In this document: positions 17,157 to 27,422 of the stretch, in pieces
Numbering within the stretch: the first letter of the stretch is position 1
Layout: the number at the start of each line of letters is the position of its first letter
Source: Cellulosimicrobium cellulans
GTDB lineage: Bacteria; Actinomycetota; Actinomycetes; Actinomycetales; Cellulomonadaceae
DNA: 64,000 nucleotides
NCBI RefSeq assembly: GCF_016921195.1
Contig: NZ_JAFGYF010000006.1
Coordinates: forward strand, 186,001-250,000
Reading direction: 5' to 3'
Program-made: the position numbers and the translations under genes
The notes under the pieces: model-generated
Told to the model about the DNA's origin: nothing
Database searches by the model: none
Seen by the model: only the letters and a program-made list of their open reading frames with translations

Positions 17157-19049
17157 TTGTCCCCGATCCCCAGCGCCCAGCTGAGCACCCGCATCCAGCC
17201 CGCGGCCACGCCGCCCGAGCTGATCCGGAACTTCTGCATCATCGCGCACATCGACCACGGCAAGTCGACGCTGGCCGACCGCATGCTGCAGCTCACCGGT
17301 GTCGTCGAGCCGCGCGCCATGCGCGCCCAGTACCTCGACCGCATGGACATCGAGCGCGAGCGCGGCATCACGATCAAGTCGCAGGCCGTCCGCATGCCGT
17401 GGGCGGTCGAGCAGGACGGGGTCGAGACCCCGCACGCGCTGAACATGATCGACACGCCGGGGCACGTCGACTTCACGTACGAGGTCTCGCGCTCGCTCGC
17501 GGCGTGCGAGGGCGCCGTGCTGCTCGTCGACGCCGCGCAGGGCATCGAGGCGCAGACGCTCGCGAACCTCTACCTCGCGATGGAGAACGAGCTCGAGATC
17601 ATCCCGGTGCTCAACAAGATCGACCTGCCGGCCGCGCAGCCCGAGAAGTACGCCGAAGAGCTCGCGAACCTGGTCGGTGGCGACCCGGACGACGTGCTCA
17701 AGGTCTCCGGCAAGACGGGCGCGGGCGTCGAGGCACTGCTCGACCGCATCGTCGAGCGCGTGCCGGCCCCCGTGGGCGACGCCGACGCGCCGGCGCGCGC
17801 GATGATCTTCGACTCCGTCTACGACACCTACCGCGGCGTCGTGACGTACGTGCGCGTCGTCGACGGCAACCTCAACCCGCGCGAGCGCATCCTCATGATG
17901 TCGACGCGCGCGACGCACGAGCTGCTCGAGATCGGCGTCATCTCGCCCGAGCCGATCGTCACCAAGGGCCTCGGCGTCGGCGAGGTCGGCTACCTCATCA
18001 CGGGCGTGAAGGACGTGCGCCAGTCCAAGGTCGGCGACACGGTGACCAACGCGGCCAAGCCCGCGGAGGAGGCGCTCGGCGGCTACTCCGACCCCAAGCC
18101 CATGGTCTTCTCGGGCCTGTACCCGATCGACGGCACCGACTACCCGGTGCTGCGCGACGCGCTGGACAAGCTCAAGCTCAACGACGCCGCGCTCAACTAC
18201 GAGCCCGAGACGTCGGTCGCGCTGGGCTTCGGGTTCCGCGTCGGGTTCCTCGGCCTCCTGCACCTGGAGATCGTGCGCGAGCGGCTCGAGCGCGAGTTCG
18301 ACCTCGACCTCATCTCGACCGCGCCGAACGTCGTCTACGACGTGACGCTCGAGGACGGGACGACCGTCAAGGTGACCAACCCGTCGGAGTTCCCCGGGGG
18401 CAAGATCAAGCAGGTCAGCGAGCCCGTCGTGCGTGCGACCATCCTCGCGCCGAGCGAGTTCGTCGGCACCGTCATGGGCCTGTGCAACGATCGCCGCGGG
18501 CAGATGCTCGGCATGGACTACCTGTCCGAGGACCGCGTGGAGCTGCGCTTCACGCTCCCGCTCGCCGAGATCGTGTTCGACTTCTTCGACCAGCTGAAGT
18601 CCCGCACGCGCGGCTACGCCTCGCTCGACTACGAGCCCTCGGGCGACCAGGTCGCGGACCTCGTCAAGGTCGACATCCTGCTCCAGGGCGAGCAGGTGGA
18701 CGCGTTCAGCGCGATCGTGCACAAGGACAAGGCGTACGACTACGGCGTGATGATGACCGCCAAGCTCAAGGAGATCATCCCGCGCCAGCAGTTCGAGGTG
18801 CCGATCCAGGCGGCCGTCGGCGCGCGCGTCATCGCGCGCGAGACCGTGCGCGCGATGCGCAAGGACGTCCTCGCCAAGTGCTACGGCGGCGACATCAGCC
18901 GCAAGCGCAAGCTGCTCGAGAAGCAGAAGGAGGGCAAGAAGCGCATGAAGAACATCGGGTCCGTCGAGGTCCCGAAGGACGCCTTCATCGCCGCGCTCTC
19001 CTCCGACGCCGCGGGCGGCAAGGACGCCAAGGACAAGTCCAAGAAGTGA
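17157..19049 (+). CDS. lepA: Elongation factor 4 (LepA) GTPase
   Basis: A 630-residue translational GTPase that binds ribosomes and influences elongation and initiation under stress. The G1 motif HIDHGKST is at residues 31-38, and the switch regions with DTPGHVDF and NKIDLP follow. EF-G-like domains and the LepA-specific C-terminal domain end in the Lys-rich tail. The start chosen is TTG at 17157, with AGGAG ten bases upstream and the usual N-terminus [12 protein letters not shown]. An in-frame ATG at 17064 overlaps the candidate -10 box and is less likely. The stop overlaps the hemW start as GTGA. Confidence 0.96.
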   Translation: MSPIPSAQLSTRIQPAATPPELIRNFCIIAHIDHGKSTLADRMLQLTGVVEPRAMRAQYLDRMDIERERGITIKSQAVRMPWAVEQDGVETPHALNMIDTPGHVDFTYEVSRSLAACEGAVLLVDAAQGIEAQTLANLYLAMENELEIIPVLNKIDLPAAQPEKYAEELANLVGGDPDDVLKVSGKTGAGVEALLDRIVERVPAPVGDADAPARAMIFDSVYDTYRGVVTYVRVVDGNLNPRERILMMSTRATHELLEIGVISPEPIVTKGLGVGEVGYLITGVKDVRQSKVGDTVTNAAKPAEEALGGYSDPKPMVFSGLYPIDGTDYPVLRDALDKLKLNDAALNYEPETSVALGFGFRVGFLGLLHLEIVRERLEREFDLDLISTAPNVVYDVTLEDGTTVKVTNPSEFPGGKIKQVSEPVVRATILAPSEFVGTVMGLCNDRRGQMLGMDYLSEDRVELRFTLPLAEIVFDFFDQLKSRTRGYASLDYEPSGDQVADLVKVDILLQGEQVDAFSAIVHKDKAYDYGVMMTAKLKEIIPRQQFEVPIQAAVGARVIARETVRAMRKDVLAKCYGGDISRKRKLLEKQKEGKKRMKNIGSVEVPKDAFIAALSSDAAGGKDAKDKSKK

Positions 19050-20383
19050 GCCCGGCCCTGCCCGACGGCGAGCCGGTCCCGCCCGACGGCTCGCTCCCCG
19101 CGTGGGTCGCGGCGGGCGGGGCGGCCGTGGACGGCGAGGGCGCGTCGGGCCCGACGGCGTCGCGCGGGTTCGGCGTCTACCTGCACGTCCCGTTCTGCTC
19201 GGTCCGGTGCGGCTACTGCGACTTCAACACCTACACGGCGTCCGAGCTCGGCGGGGGCGCGAGCCAGGCGTCCTACGCGAGCACGGCGCTGCGCGAGATC
19301 GACCTCGCGGCGCGCGTCCTGCGCGACGCCGGGCTGCCCGAGCGGCCGGTGTCGACCGTCTTCGTCGGCGGCGGCACGCCCACGCTGCTGCCCGCCGACG
19401 ACCTCGCCCGTCTGCTCCACGGCGTGCGCGACGCGTGGGGTCTCGCGCCCGACGCCGAGGTGACGACCGAGGCCAACCCCGACTCGGTGACGCCGGAGTC
19501 CCTCGCGAAGCTCGCGGAGGCCGGGTTCACGCGCGTCTCGTTCGGCATGCAGTCGGCCGTCCCGCACGTCCTCGCGACGCTCGAGCGCACGCACGACCCG
19601 CGCCGCATCCCCGACGTCGTGCGCTGGGCGCGAGACGCGGGCCTCCAGGTCTCGCTCGACCTCATCTACGGCACGCCGGGGGAGAGCCTGGACGACTGGC
19701 GCGCGAGCCTGGACGCCGCGCTCGCGACCGGCGTCGACCACGTGTCGGCCTACGCGCTGGTGGTCGAGGCGGGCACCAAGATGGCCGCCCAGGTGCGCCG
19801 CGGCGAGGTGGCGCTGCCGAGCGAGGACGACCAGGCGACGAAGTACGAGCTCGCCGACGAGCTGCTCACCGCCGCCGGGCTCACCTGGTACGAGGTGAGC
19901 AACTGGGCCCGCACCGACGACGACCGGTGCCGTCACAACCTCGCGTACTGGCGGGGGGACGACTGGTGGGGGATCGGTCCCGGCGCGCACTCGTACGTCG
20001 CTGCGCCCGGAGCCCTGCGCGCGGACCCGTCCGTGAGCGACGACACGGGCGCGTCGGTCCAGGACGCGAGGGTCGGCGTGCGATGGTGGAACGTGAAGCA
20101 CCCGCGCCGGTACGCGGCGCTGCTCGAGGCGGGCACGAGCCCCGCCGCAGGACGCGAGCTCCTCACGCGGGACGAGGGCCGGCTCGAGCAGGCGATGCTC
20201 GGCGTGCGGCTGCACGAGGGTCTCGAGCTCGCGGTCCTGTCCCCGGCCGGACGGCGCGCCGTCGCCGGGCTCGTCGCGAACGGGCTCCTCGACGGCCGCG
20301 CGGCGATCGCGGGACGTGCGGTGCTCACCCTGCGGGGACGGTTGCTGGCAGACACGGTGGTACGGGAGATCACGGACGAGTGA
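19046..20383 (+). CDS. hemW: Radical SAM heme chaperone HemW
   Basis: A 445-residue protein. The radical-SAM cluster motif is CSVRCGYC (Cys 51, 55, 58) followed by DFNTYT, which is characteristic of HemW rather than HemN. The SAM-binding glycine motif GGGTPT lies near residue 111, and the HemW C-terminal winged-helix region completes the protein. HemW binds heme and delivers it to respiratory enzymes; older annotation as coproporphyrinogen oxidase is misleading for this branch. GTG 19046 overlaps the lepA stop. The first 40 residues are a Pro/Gly-rich extension. Its own stop overlaps the start of the acyltransferase gene, again as GTGA. Confidence 0.93.
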   Translation: MSPALPDGEPVPPDGSLPAWVAAGGAAVDGEGASGPTASRGFGVYLHVPFCSVRCGYCDFNTYTASELGGGASQASYASTALREIDLAARVLRDAGLPERPVSTVFVGGGTPTLLPADDLARLLHGVRDAWGLAPDAEVTTEANPDSVTPESLAKLAEAGFTRVSFGMQSAVPHVLATLERTHDPRRIPDVVRWARDAGLQVSLDLIYGTPGESLDDWRASLDAALATGVDHVSAYALVVEAGTKMAAQVRRGEVALPSEDDQATKYELADELLTAAGLTWYEVSNWARTDDDRCRHNLAYWRGDDWWGIGPGAHSYVAAPGALRADPSVSDDTGASVQDARVGVRWWNVKHPRRYAALLEAGTSPAAGRELLTRDEGRLEQAMLGVRLHEGLELAVLSPAGRRAVAGLVANGLLDGRAAIAGRAVLTLRGRLLADTVVREITDE

Positions 20384-22500
20384 CGACGACCCACGAGGCA
20401 TCTCGACCCGGGACGACCCCTGCGGGGGCCGGCCGCCCGACGCTCGAGGCACCTCGCGTGGTCGGGCACGTGCGCGCCCCGTCGTCGGGTCGCCGACCGG
20501 GCCGCCCGAGCGTGCGCTACCGGCGCATGCCGGGCCTGGACGGCTTGCGCGCGCTCGCCGTGGCGGTCGTGGTGGCGTTCCACCTCGCTCCCGCCACCTT
20601 CCCGGGCGGGTACGTCGGGGTCGACGTCTTCTTCGTGCTCTCGGGCTTCCTCATCACGACCCTCCTCGTGCGCGAGCACCGCGACCGGCACCGCGTGGGG
20701 CTGCGGTCCTTCTGGGTACGCCGTGCGCGCCGCCTGCTGCCCGCGCTCGGGCTGGTCGTGGCGGTGTGCACGGCGGCCGCGGCGGTCGTCGGGGGCGACG
20801 TCCTCGTCGGCATCGGGTCCCAGCTCCTCGGCGCCGCGACGTTCACGAGCAACTGGGTCGACGTCGCGAGCGGTGCGACGTACTCGGGGGCGCTCCTTCC
20901 GCACCTCTTCGGCAACCTGTGGTCGCTCGCCGTGGAGGAGCAGTTCTACCTGCTGTGGCCGCTCGTCGTCGTGCTGCTGTGCGTCGCGCGGCCCCTGCGC
21001 CGTAGGGCGCCGTGGGTCGTCGCCGGCCTGGGGCTGGCGTCCGCGGCCCTCATGGTGCTGCTCTACGCGCCCGGCGCCGATCCGACGCGCGTCTACGTCG
21101 GTACCGACACCCACCTCTTCGCGCTCATGGCCGGGGCCGCGCTCGCGTTCTGGCACGTGCGCCCCGTCCAGCGGCCGGACGGCGACGCCGGGTCCGGCGC
21201 CGACGCGCACGCCCTCCTGCCGGGCGGGCCGCGCGTGCGCACGCCGGGCGGCCGGCTCGCCGTCCTCGTCGCCGGCGTGGTGGGCGCGGTCGTGCTCGGG
21301 GTCGCTGTCGCGACGATGCGCTGGGACGATGCCCTCGCCTACCGCGGCGGTCTGCTCGTGTGCGCCGTCGCCGCGACCGCGGTGCTCAACGCCGTCGTGT
21401 GCCTGCCGGGGGTCGGCACGCAGCTCGACCGCGGCCCGCTCGGCTGGGTCGGACGACGGTCGTACGGGCTCTACCTGTGGCACTGGCCCGTGCTCGTGCT
21501 GGCCGCAGCCTCGCTCGGGACCGTGGTCGGTCCCGTCCCGCCGGGCACGGTGCACCCGGTGGTCGTCGTCGTGACGCTCGCCGTGACGGTCGTCGCGGCC
21601 ACCCTGTCGTTCCGGTACGTCGAGCGGCCCGTCCTGCGGCGCGGGCTGCGCGGCTCGGCGCACGACCTCGCGCGTCGGCTCCAGCCGACGCCCGACGGCG
21701 CCGGTCCGCGCGTCCTCACCCGCCGCGGCTGGGCGCTCGCGGCGTCGTGCGCGCTCGTCGTCGGCCTGTCCGCCGCCGGGGTCGTCAACGCGCCCGCCAC
21801 GACGAGCGTGGCGCAGCAGATCGCGGCGGGGGAGCAGGCCGCGCGGGCGACGCAGGCCGCGTCCGACGCTCCGGCGGAGGCCGCGCCGGAGGCGGGCGCC
21901 CCTGAGCAGGCGGCACCGCAGGACGGAGCAGGGTCGGACCCGGCCGCCTCATCTGCACCGAGCCCCGAGCCCGACGAGGCGCCGGACCCGCCGGCCGCCG
22001 TCCCGACGGGCGACCAGGTCACCGTCGTCGGCGACTCGGTGACGCTCGCGAGCGCGCCCGCGCTCCTGTCCGCGCTCCCGGGCGCCTACGTCGACGGCGC
22101 GGTCTCGCGCCAGGTCAAGGACGGACCGGCGGCGCTCGCCGCCGCGCGCGACGCGGGCGCGCTGCGGCCCTACGTCGTCGTCTCCCTCGGGACGAACAGC
22201 ACCGCGAGCGCGGCGGCGATGGACGAGCTGCTCGCCGCGATCGGACCGGACCACCGGGTCGTGCTCGTCACCGGGTACGCCGACAGGCCCTGGGTCCCGG
22301 GCACCAACGCCGAGATCGTCGCCGCCGCGGGCCGGCATCCCGGCGTGGTCGTCGCGGACTGGTCGGCCGCGGTCGCCGCGGACCCGTCCGTGCTCGGACC
22401 GGACGGCGTGCATCCCACGGACGCCGGCACGAGGACGTACACGGCGGTCGTCGTCGACGGCCTGACCCGCGCGGCGGCGTCGGGCTCCGCGACCCGCTGA
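20380..22500 (+). CDS. OafA/YrhL-type acyltransferase with SGNH domain
   Basis: A 706-residue fusion. After a 45-residue basic head, an acyltransferase-3 domain with about ten helices begins at PGLDGLRALAV, including the conserved His near residue 68, FVLSGFLIT and the SVEEQFYLLWP motif. A Pro/Ala-rich linker leads to an extracytoplasmic SGNH hydrolase-like domain with GDSV (Ser 553), SLGTN and a terminal DGVHPTDAG carrying the Asp/His pair. Proteins of this layout (OatA, OafA) move acetyl groups across the membrane onto peptidoglycan or surface glycans. The target here is unknown. Translation is probably coupled to hemW. Confidence 0.9.
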   Translation: MTTTHEASRPGTTPAGAGRPTLEAPRVVGHVRAPSSGRRPGRPSVRYRRMPGLDGLRALAVAVVVAFHLAPATFPGGYVGVDVFFVLSGFLITTLLVREHRDRHRVGLRSFWVRRARRLLPALGLVVAVCTAAAAVVGGDVLVGIGSQLLGAATFTSNWVDVASGATYSGALLPHLFGNLWSLAVEEQFYLLWPLVVVLLCVARPLRRRAPWVVAGLGLASAALMVLLYAPGADPTRVYVGTDTHLFALMAGAALAFWHVRPVQRPDGDAGSGADAHALLPGGPRVRTPGGRLAVLVAGVVGAVVLGVAVATMRWDDALAYRGGLLVCAVAATAVLNAVVCLPGVGTQLDRGPLGWVGRRSYGLYLWHWPVLVLAAASLGTVVGPVPPGTVHPVVVVVTLAVTVVAATLSFRYVERPVLRRGLRGSAHDLARRLQPTPDGAGPRVLTRRGWALAASCALVVGLSAAGVVNAPATTSVAQQIAAGEQAARATQAASDAPAEAAPEAGAPEQAAPQDGAGSDPAASSAPSPEPDEAPDPPAAVPTGDQVTVVGDSVTLASAPALLSALPGAYVDGAVSRQVKDGPAALAAARDAGALRPYVVVSLGTNSTASAAAMDELLAAIGPDHRVVLVTGYADRPWVPGTNAEIVAAAGRHPGVVVADWSAAVAADPSVLGPDGVHPTDAGTRTYTAVVVDGLTRAAASGSATR

Positions 22501-22715
22501 CTCGTCCGCGGCCGTCGTGCCGCGCCCCGCCCCGCCCGGGCCGAGGCACCGGGTGACTTCTGCCGTGCGGACCGGCGCGCCCGGCGTTTCCTCTCGCGCC
22601 GTCGTCGGAATCCCGACAAGGTGGTGCACGACCGCGAAATGTGCGATCGACACACGACGTCCACATCCGGCGCGGGGCGGCTCGGCCGTGGCCCGTCGAC
22701 CGACCGAGGAGACCC

Positions 22716-23639
22716 ATGAGCGAGAGCACCGCCGGCGGAGCGCCGCGCGACGAGAACGAGCCGCAGCTCCCGTCGGACACCGCCCCGGCGTCCGAGAACC
22801 CGTACGCGGCGGCCGAGCCGTCGGTCCCGCCGGCGGGCGCCTACCCGCCGCCCGCGGGGCCGCCACCCGGGCAGGCCTACAGCCAGCAGCCGCCCGGGCA
22901 GCCGCCATCCGGGCAGCCCGGTTACCCGCCGCCGGCCGCGCCGTACGGGCAGCCGGGGTACCCGGGACAGACGGTCCAGGTCCAGGACGCGTTCTCCTAC
23001 GGCTGGAACAGGTTCACGCAGAACGTCGGGGTCATCCTCGGTGGCGTCCTCACGTACGTCGCCGTGCTCGCCGGCCTGTCGGTCGCGTTCTGGGCGATCC
23101 TCGTCGGGACGGCGCAGACGACCGTCGACCCGGTCACGGGTGAGGTCAGCACCGCCGGCGGGGTCGCGTTCGGGTTCGGGACGTTCGTGTTCGTCGCGGT
23201 CCTCGTCGTGCTCGGGTTCCTCGTCCAGGCCGCGGTGGTCAACGTGTCGCTCCTGGTCACCCGGGGCAAGAAGCTCGAGTACGCGGACTTCTTCCGGTAC
23301 CCGAACCTCGGCACGGTGATCCTCGCCGCCCTGCTCATCGGGCTCGCGACGGGCGTGCTGGCCATCACGATCGTCGGACCGATCGTCTTCGTCTTCTTCG
23401 CCCAGTTCACGCTGTTCTACGTCATCGACAAGAAGCTCGGCGTCTTCGACGCGCTCAAGGCGAGCTTCACCGTCGTGAGCAGGAATCTCGGCACCGTCGT
23501 GCTGCTGTTCCTCGGCGTGTACCTCGCGCAGCTCGTCGGGACGCTCCTGTGCTACGTCGGCCTGCTCGTCGCGCTGCCCGTCGCCCAGATCGCGACGGCC
23601 TACGTGTACCGCCGCCTCAACGCCGGGCAGCCCGTCTGA
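22716..23639 (+). CDS. Proline-rich membrane protein, paralogue 1
   Basis: A 307-residue protein. About 85 residues of Pro/Gly/Gln/Tyr-rich repeats (PPPGQAYSQQPPGQPPSGQP-like) precede a membrane part that starts with VQDAFSYGWNRFTQNVG and contains five or six helices. The motif FSYGWNRF...G is shared with the next gene, in which it reads ISYGWRKV, and the late block SFTVVSRNLGTVVLLF matches SFSLVAKNFGQVFLLM there. Function is unknown; the layout recalls actinobacterial integral membrane proteins related to the GPDPase membrane domain. GAGGAG precedes the ATG. The 215 bases upstream hold no gene or clear promoter. Confidence 0.75.
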   Translation: MSESTAGGAPRDENEPQLPSDTAPASENPYAAAEPSVPPAGAYPPPAGPPPGQAYSQQPPGQPPSGQPGYPPPAAPYGQPGYPGQTVQVQDAFSYGWNRFTQNVGVILGGVLTYVAVLAGLSVAFWAILVGTAQTTVDPVTGEVSTAGGVAFGFGTFVFVAVLVVLGFLVQAAVVNVSLLVTRGKKLEYADFFRYPNLGTVILAALLIGLATGVLAITIVGPIVFVFFAQFTLFYVIDKKLGVFDALKASFTVVSRNLGTVVLLFLGVYLAQLVGTLLCYVGLLVALPVAQIATAYVYRRLNAGQPV

Positions 23640-23758
23640 GGAGGGTGGGCGCCGCGGTGCTCGCCGCGCGCCCAGTCCTCTGAGCAGCCAGGATAGGACC
23701 GAGCACGTCGAGGACGCGTGCTGCCCGCAGCACGTGACGACGAGGAACGAGGTGCACG

Positions 23759-24766
23759 ATGACGGACCCCACGAACCCGGGCGGCCAGCCGCCCCGCGAC
23801 GACGAGCCGACGCCGACGGACGGCCCCGGCGCCCCGGGGCAGCCCGCGGGACCGCCGACCGGTCCTGGCCCCGCGACGCCCGCGGGCGACGTCCCGTCCG
23901 CCTCGCCGTACGGCCCGGGCGACGCGACACCGCAGGACCCGGCCGCCCCGCCGTCGGGGCCACCCGCCTGGGGTGCGCCGCAGGGCCCGGCCGCCCCGCC
24001 GCCGGGCGCCTACCCGCCCCCGTCCGGCGCCTACCCTCCGCCTCCGGGATCCTTCCCGCAGTCCGCGGGCGGCTACGGCGGCCAGCCCGGGTACAGCGGA
24101 CCCGCGTTCGCCGTGGGTGAGGCGATCTCCTACGGCTGGCGCAAGGTCACGTCGAACCTCGGGCCGTGGATCCTCGTCGCGCTCATCTTCATCGCGGTGA
24201 ACGTCGCGTGGAGCTGGATCACGGGCGGGTTCGACCGGTTCCAGGACCAGTACGACTTCACGGACACGAACTTCGCCGCCGTGAGCGGCATCACGTTCGC
24301 GAGCATCCTGCTCGGGCTCGTCGGCACCGTCATCGGCTACCTCATCACCGCGTTCTTCACGCGCGGCGCGCTCGAGGAGGTGGACGGGCGCCGCCCCGAC
24401 GTCGCGGCGTTCTTCCGCATCGGCAACGTCGTCAACGTGCTGCTCGCGGCCCTGATCGTCGGCATCCTGTCCTACATCGGGCTCTTCCTGTGCATCCTGC
24501 CCGGCCTCGCGGTGCTGCTCTTCTCCGTGTTCGTCTACTACGTCGCGCTCGACCAGGGCGTCGACGCGATCACGGCGGTCCGGACGAGCTTCTCGCTCGT
24601 GGCCAAGAACTTCGGCCAGGTGTTCCTGCTGATGCTCGCGCTCTTCGGCATCAACATCCTCGGCGCGATCCCGTGCGGCCTCGGCCTGTTCGTCACGATC
24701 CCGCTGAGCTACGTCGCCGTGGGCTTCGCCTACCGCCGCCTCACCGGGGGCGTGCCGGCCGCCTGA
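23759..24766 (+). CDS. Proline-rich membrane protein, paralogue 2
   Basis: A 335-residue protein with the same design as its upstream neighbour: a Pro/Gly/Ala-rich head of about 115 residues, then VGEAISYGWRKVTSNLG and about six helices. Conserved with paralogue 1 are the first membrane segment after the tyrosine/tryptophan motif, a strand reading ILLGLVGTVIGYLITAFFTR, and the C-terminal YVAVGFAYRRL against ATAYVYRRL. This points to local duplication followed by divergence. Function is unknown. The 119-base gap between the two contains GGAACGAGG near the start. A terminator-like hairpin follows the gene. Confidence 0.75.
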   Translation: MTDPTNPGGQPPRDDEPTPTDGPGAPGQPAGPPTGPGPATPAGDVPSASPYGPGDATPQDPAAPPSGPPAWGAPQGPAAPPPGAYPPPSGAYPPPPGSFPQSAGGYGGQPGYSGPAFAVGEAISYGWRKVTSNLGPWILVALIFIAVNVAWSWITGGFDRFQDQYDFTDTNFAAVSGITFASILLGLVGTVIGYLITAFFTRGALEEVDGRRPDVAAFFRIGNVVNVLLAALIVGILSYIGLFLCILPGLAVLLFSVFVYYVALDQGVDAITAVRTSFSLVAKNFGQVFLLMLALFGINILGAIPCGLGLFVTIPLSYVAVGFAYRRLTGGVPAA

Positions 24767-24793
24767 CGGCCGGTCGTCGTCGCCCGTCCACCA

Positions 24794-24824
24794 CGCCCCG
24801 GTGCCGCCCGTCGGTGCCGGGGCG
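24794..24824. terminator. Hairpin terminator between convergent genes
   Basis: CGCCCCGGTGCCG (24794-24806) pairs with 24812-24824 over 13 positions with two G.U wobbles and a five-base loop. There is no T-run. It lies between the membrane protein gene and the DUF3097 gene, which face each other. Confidence 0.7.
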
Positions 24825-24848
24825 CGGTGCGTCCTGGCCCGGGGGAGG

Positions 24849-25712
24849 TCAGGGCGCCGTGACGAAGTCGATGAGCTCCTCGACGCGACCGAGCAGGGAC
24901 GGCTCGAGGTCGGCGTACGTGCGCACGGTGCCGAGGATGCGCTGCCACGCGCGGCCGACGTCCTCGGCGGACTCCGCGGGCCAGCCCAGCTCGCGCAGGA
25001 CGCCGCGCTTCCACTCGGTGCCCCGCTCGATCACGGGCCAGCGCTCCAGGCCGATGCGCGCGGGCTTCACGGCCTGCCACACGTCGACGTACGGGTGCCC
25101 GAGCACGAGCACGGTGCCCGCCGGGGAGCGGCGCAGCGCCTCGTCGGCGATCCGCCGCTCCTTGCTCCCGGGGACGAGGTGGTCCACGAGCACACCTACC
25201 CGGCGCTGCGGCGTCGGGCCGAAGTCCGCGAGCGCCGCCGCGAGGTCGTCGACGCCGTGCAGGGGCTCGACGACGACCCCCTCGACACGCAGGTCGTGGC
25301 CCCACACCTTCTCGACGAGCTCCGCGTCGTGCTTGCCCTCGACCCAGATGCGGCTGCCGCGGGCCACGCGCGCCCGCTGCCCGACGACGGCCCGCGAGCC
25401 GGACGCGGTGCGCGCGGGCGCGACCGGGGCACGGGACGTGACGGGCGCGGTGAGCTCGACCGGCTCGCCGTCGACCCAGAACCCGGGCCCGAGCGGGAAC
25501 GCCCGGGTGCGGCCGGCGCGGTCCTCGAGCACGACCACGTGCATGCCGCCCGACTTCTCGACCCGGACGACGGCGCCGACCCAGCCCGTCTGCACCTCCT
25601 CGACCACGAGCCCGCGCTCCGCGGGCTGCGGTCGGGACACGGGTCGTGCGCGGTGGTGGGAGGGGGCGGCGGTGCCGCCGAGGACGTCGGAGCCGTAGCG
25701 GTCGAAGGACAC
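24849..25712 (-). CDS. DUF3097 family protein
   Basis: A 287-residue soluble protein of an actinobacterial family of unknown function. Recognisable blocks are the start MSFDRYGSDVLGG, GWVGAVV, RIWVEGKHDAELVEKVWG and VLVDHLVPGSKE, then VLVLGHPYVDVWQA and WPVIERGTEWK. The VEGKHDAEL and VDHLVPGSKE segments resemble the acidic motifs of Toprim-like nucleotidyl domains, so a nucleic-acid-related role is possible but unproven. It is divergent from the next permease across 167 bases containing an inverted repeat. Confidence 0.85.
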   Translation of the reverse strand: MSFDRYGSDVLGGTAAPSHHRARPVSRPQPAERGLVVEEVQTGWVGAVVRVEKSGGMHVVVLEDRAGRTRAFPLGPGFWVDGEPVELTAPVTSRAPVAPARTASGSRAVVGQRARVARGSRIWVEGKHDAELVEKVWGHDLRVEGVVVEPLHGVDDLAAALADFGPTPQRRVGVLVDHLVPGSKERRIADEALRRSPAGTVLVLGHPYVDVWQAVKPARIGLERWPVIERGTEWKRGVLRELGWPAESAEDVGRAWQRILGTVRTYADLEPSLLGRVEELIDFVTAP

Positions 25713-25746
25713 GGCGTCACCCTAGGTCAGCGCCGGACGCACCCCG

Positions 25747-25816
25747 GCGAGATCGGCCCGTGCGTCGCGACATCGACCTCCCGGGGGCCGATCTCGCACG
25801 TCCGGGCCGATCGCGG
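25747..25816. repeat. 13-base inverted repeat with a third related half-site
   Basis: GCGAGATCGGCCC (25747-25759) is exactly complementary to 25785-25797, with a 25-base loop. A further copy of the half, GGGCCGATCGCGG, follows at 25804-25816. The group lies in the shared upstream region of two divergent genes, so it may be an operator, or a copy of a short dispersed element. Confidence 0.65.
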
Positions 25817-25879
25817 ACCACGCCTCCCGTTGCGGCTCCCGACGCGCGCGGGTCCGGGCCGGGGTGGTACCACGGAGCG

Positions 25880-27343
25880 GTGAGCCCGCAGCGCGCCGAA
25901 CCGGACCCCAACCGCTGGCGCGTGCTGCCCGTCTGCCTCGCGGTGGGCTTCGTCACGACGCTCGACGTCTCGATCGTCAACGTCGCCCTGCCGTCGATCG
26001 AGTCGTCGCTCGAGGCCGGCCCCACCGAGCTCCAGCTCGTCGTCGCGGGCTACACGCTCGCGTTCGGGCTCGCCCTGGTGCCCGCCGGTCGTCTCGGGGA
26101 CGCGGGTGCCCGGCGCTCCCTGTTCATCGCGGGCCTGGTGGGCTTCGCGCTCATGAGCCTCGCGTGCGGGCTCGCGCCGACCGACACGTGGCTGGGCGTC
26201 GCCCGGCTGCTCCAGGGCGTGAGCGCGGGCGTCCTCAACCCGCAGGTCGTCGGGCTCATCCAGCAGCAGTTCTCCGGGTTCGAGCGCGGCCGGGCGTTCG
26301 GCATGTTCGGTGCGACGATCGGCGTCTCGACGGCGCTCGGCCCGCTGCTCGGCGGCCTCATCATCGCGGCGGCCGGCTCCGCGCACGGGTGGCGCTGGGT
26401 GTTCCTCGTGAACCTCCCGGTCGTCGCCGTCCTGCTGCCGTTCGCGTGGCGGCTCGTGCCCGGGCCGCCGCCCGCCGACGCGCGCGCGGCGCGGGGCCCG
26501 CGTCGGCTCGACCTCGTCGGGCTGGCGCTGCTGGGCGCCGCGACGCTCGGCGTCATGATGCCGTTCGTCACGACCACGGGCCGGGGCGACGACGCGTCGC
26601 GCTGGTGGTGGCTGGCCGCCGCCGCGGCGGCCGGGCTCGCCGCCGTCGCCTGGGAGCGGCGGTACCAGCGGCGTACGGGCGAGGCCGTGCTCGACCCGCA
26701 GGTCGTCGGGCTCGGGTCGTTCCGCAACGGGGCCCTGCTCGGTCTCGCGTACTTCGCGGGCTTCACGGGCATCTTCCTCGTCGTCACGCTCTACCTCCAG
26801 GACGAGCTCGGGTACACCCCGCTCCAGGCGGGGCTCGTCGGGACGCCGTTCGCGGTGGCGTCGGGGGTCTCCGCCTGGTTCTCGGGCCGGTGGGTCGCGC
26901 GGTGGGGTCGTCAGCTCGTCGTGGGCGGGGTGCTGCTCGTCCTCGTCGGGGTGGTCGCGGCCGACGCCCTCGTGCGGCTGCTCGGGGACGACCCCGGCGC
27001 CGTCGGGCCGGCGCTCGCGGGCGCGCTGCTGGTCGCCGGGGCGGGCAGCGGTACGGTCATCGCGCCGAACCAGACGCTCACGCTCTCCGAGGTCCCCGTG
27101 AGCCGCGCCGGCGTCGCGGGGAGCATGCTCCAGCTCGGCCAGCGCATCGGGTCGGCGGTCGGGATCTCGGTCGTGCTGTCCGTGTACTACGGCGGGCTGG
27201 CGAGCGGCGACACGGCGGCGCACGCGACGGGGCGCGCGCTGCTCGTGACGATCGTGCTCGTCGGGCTCGCGCTCGTCGTCGGGGTCGTGGACCTGCGTTC
27301 GCGACGAGCGGAGGACCGCGGAACGGGCCGCGCGGACGCGTAG
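25880..27343 (+). CDS. MFS multidrug-type efflux permease, DHA2 family
   Basis: A 487-residue membrane protein with about fourteen hydrophobic segments, the count of the DHA2 drug:proton antiporters (EmrB/QacA group). Family motifs are [12 protein letters not shown] in helix 1, [10 protein letters not shown] in the loop between helices 2 and 3, and [19 protein letters not shown] near helix 4. The gating motif C region reads GPLLGGLI. Substrate unknown. GTG 25880 has GGAG four bases upstream and gives the expected short N-terminus. Its stop TAG coincides with the first bases of the candidate hrcA -10 box. Confidence 0.88.
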   Translation: MSPQRAEPDPNRWRVLPVCLAVGFVTTLDVSIVNVALPSIESSLEAGPTELQLVVAGYTLAFGLALVPAGRLGDAGARRSLFIAGLVGFALMSLACGLAPTDTWLGVARLLQGVSAGVLNPQVVGLIQQQFSGFERGRAFGMFGATIGVSTALGPLLGGLIIAAAGSAHGWRWVFLVNLPVVAVLLPFAWRLVPGPPPADARAARGPRRLDLVGLALLGAATLGVMMPFVTTTGRGDDASRWWWLAAAAAAGLAAVAWERRYQRRTGEAVLDPQVVGLGSFRNGALLGLAYFAGFTGIFLVVTLYLQDELGYTPLQAGLVGTPFAVASGVSAWFSGRWVARWGRQLVVGGVLLVLVGVVAADALVRLLGDDPGAVGPALAGALLVAGAGSGTVIAPNQTLTLSEVPVSRAGVAGSMLQLGQRIGSAVGISVVLSVYYGGLASGDTAAHATGRALLVTIVLVGLALVVGVVDLRSRRAEDRGTGRADA

Positions 27344-27372
27344 GATTGGCACTCGGAGGTCGAGAGTGCCGA
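27341..27372 (+). promoter_or_regulatory. hrcA promoter -10 and CIRCE operator
   Basis: TTGGCACTC (27346-27354) and GAGTGCCGA (27364-27372) form the CIRCE dyad with the canonical nine-base spacer; only the second-last position departs from perfect symmetry. TAGGAT at 27341-27346 directly abuts it as a -10 box, so bound HrcA would cover the transcription start. This is the classic autoregulated heat-shock arrangement. Confidence 0.9.
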
Positions 27373-27422
27373 CGCCCGCGCGCCCGCCCGGGGCGGCGAC
27401 GGTGCGGCACACGGAGGTGGAC

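Noticed and set aside
13911-18722. 1603-codon open frame on the minus strand across holA, rpsT, lepA and others
   Set aside because: High GC keeps antisense frames open. It runs opposite or across well-identified genes, is Arg/Ala/Asp-rich without motifs, and shares bases with rpsT in another frame.
27366-27368. GTG as start of hrcA
   Set aside because: It lies inside the CIRCE operator; GTG 27423 follows GGAGG and starts the conserved sequence.
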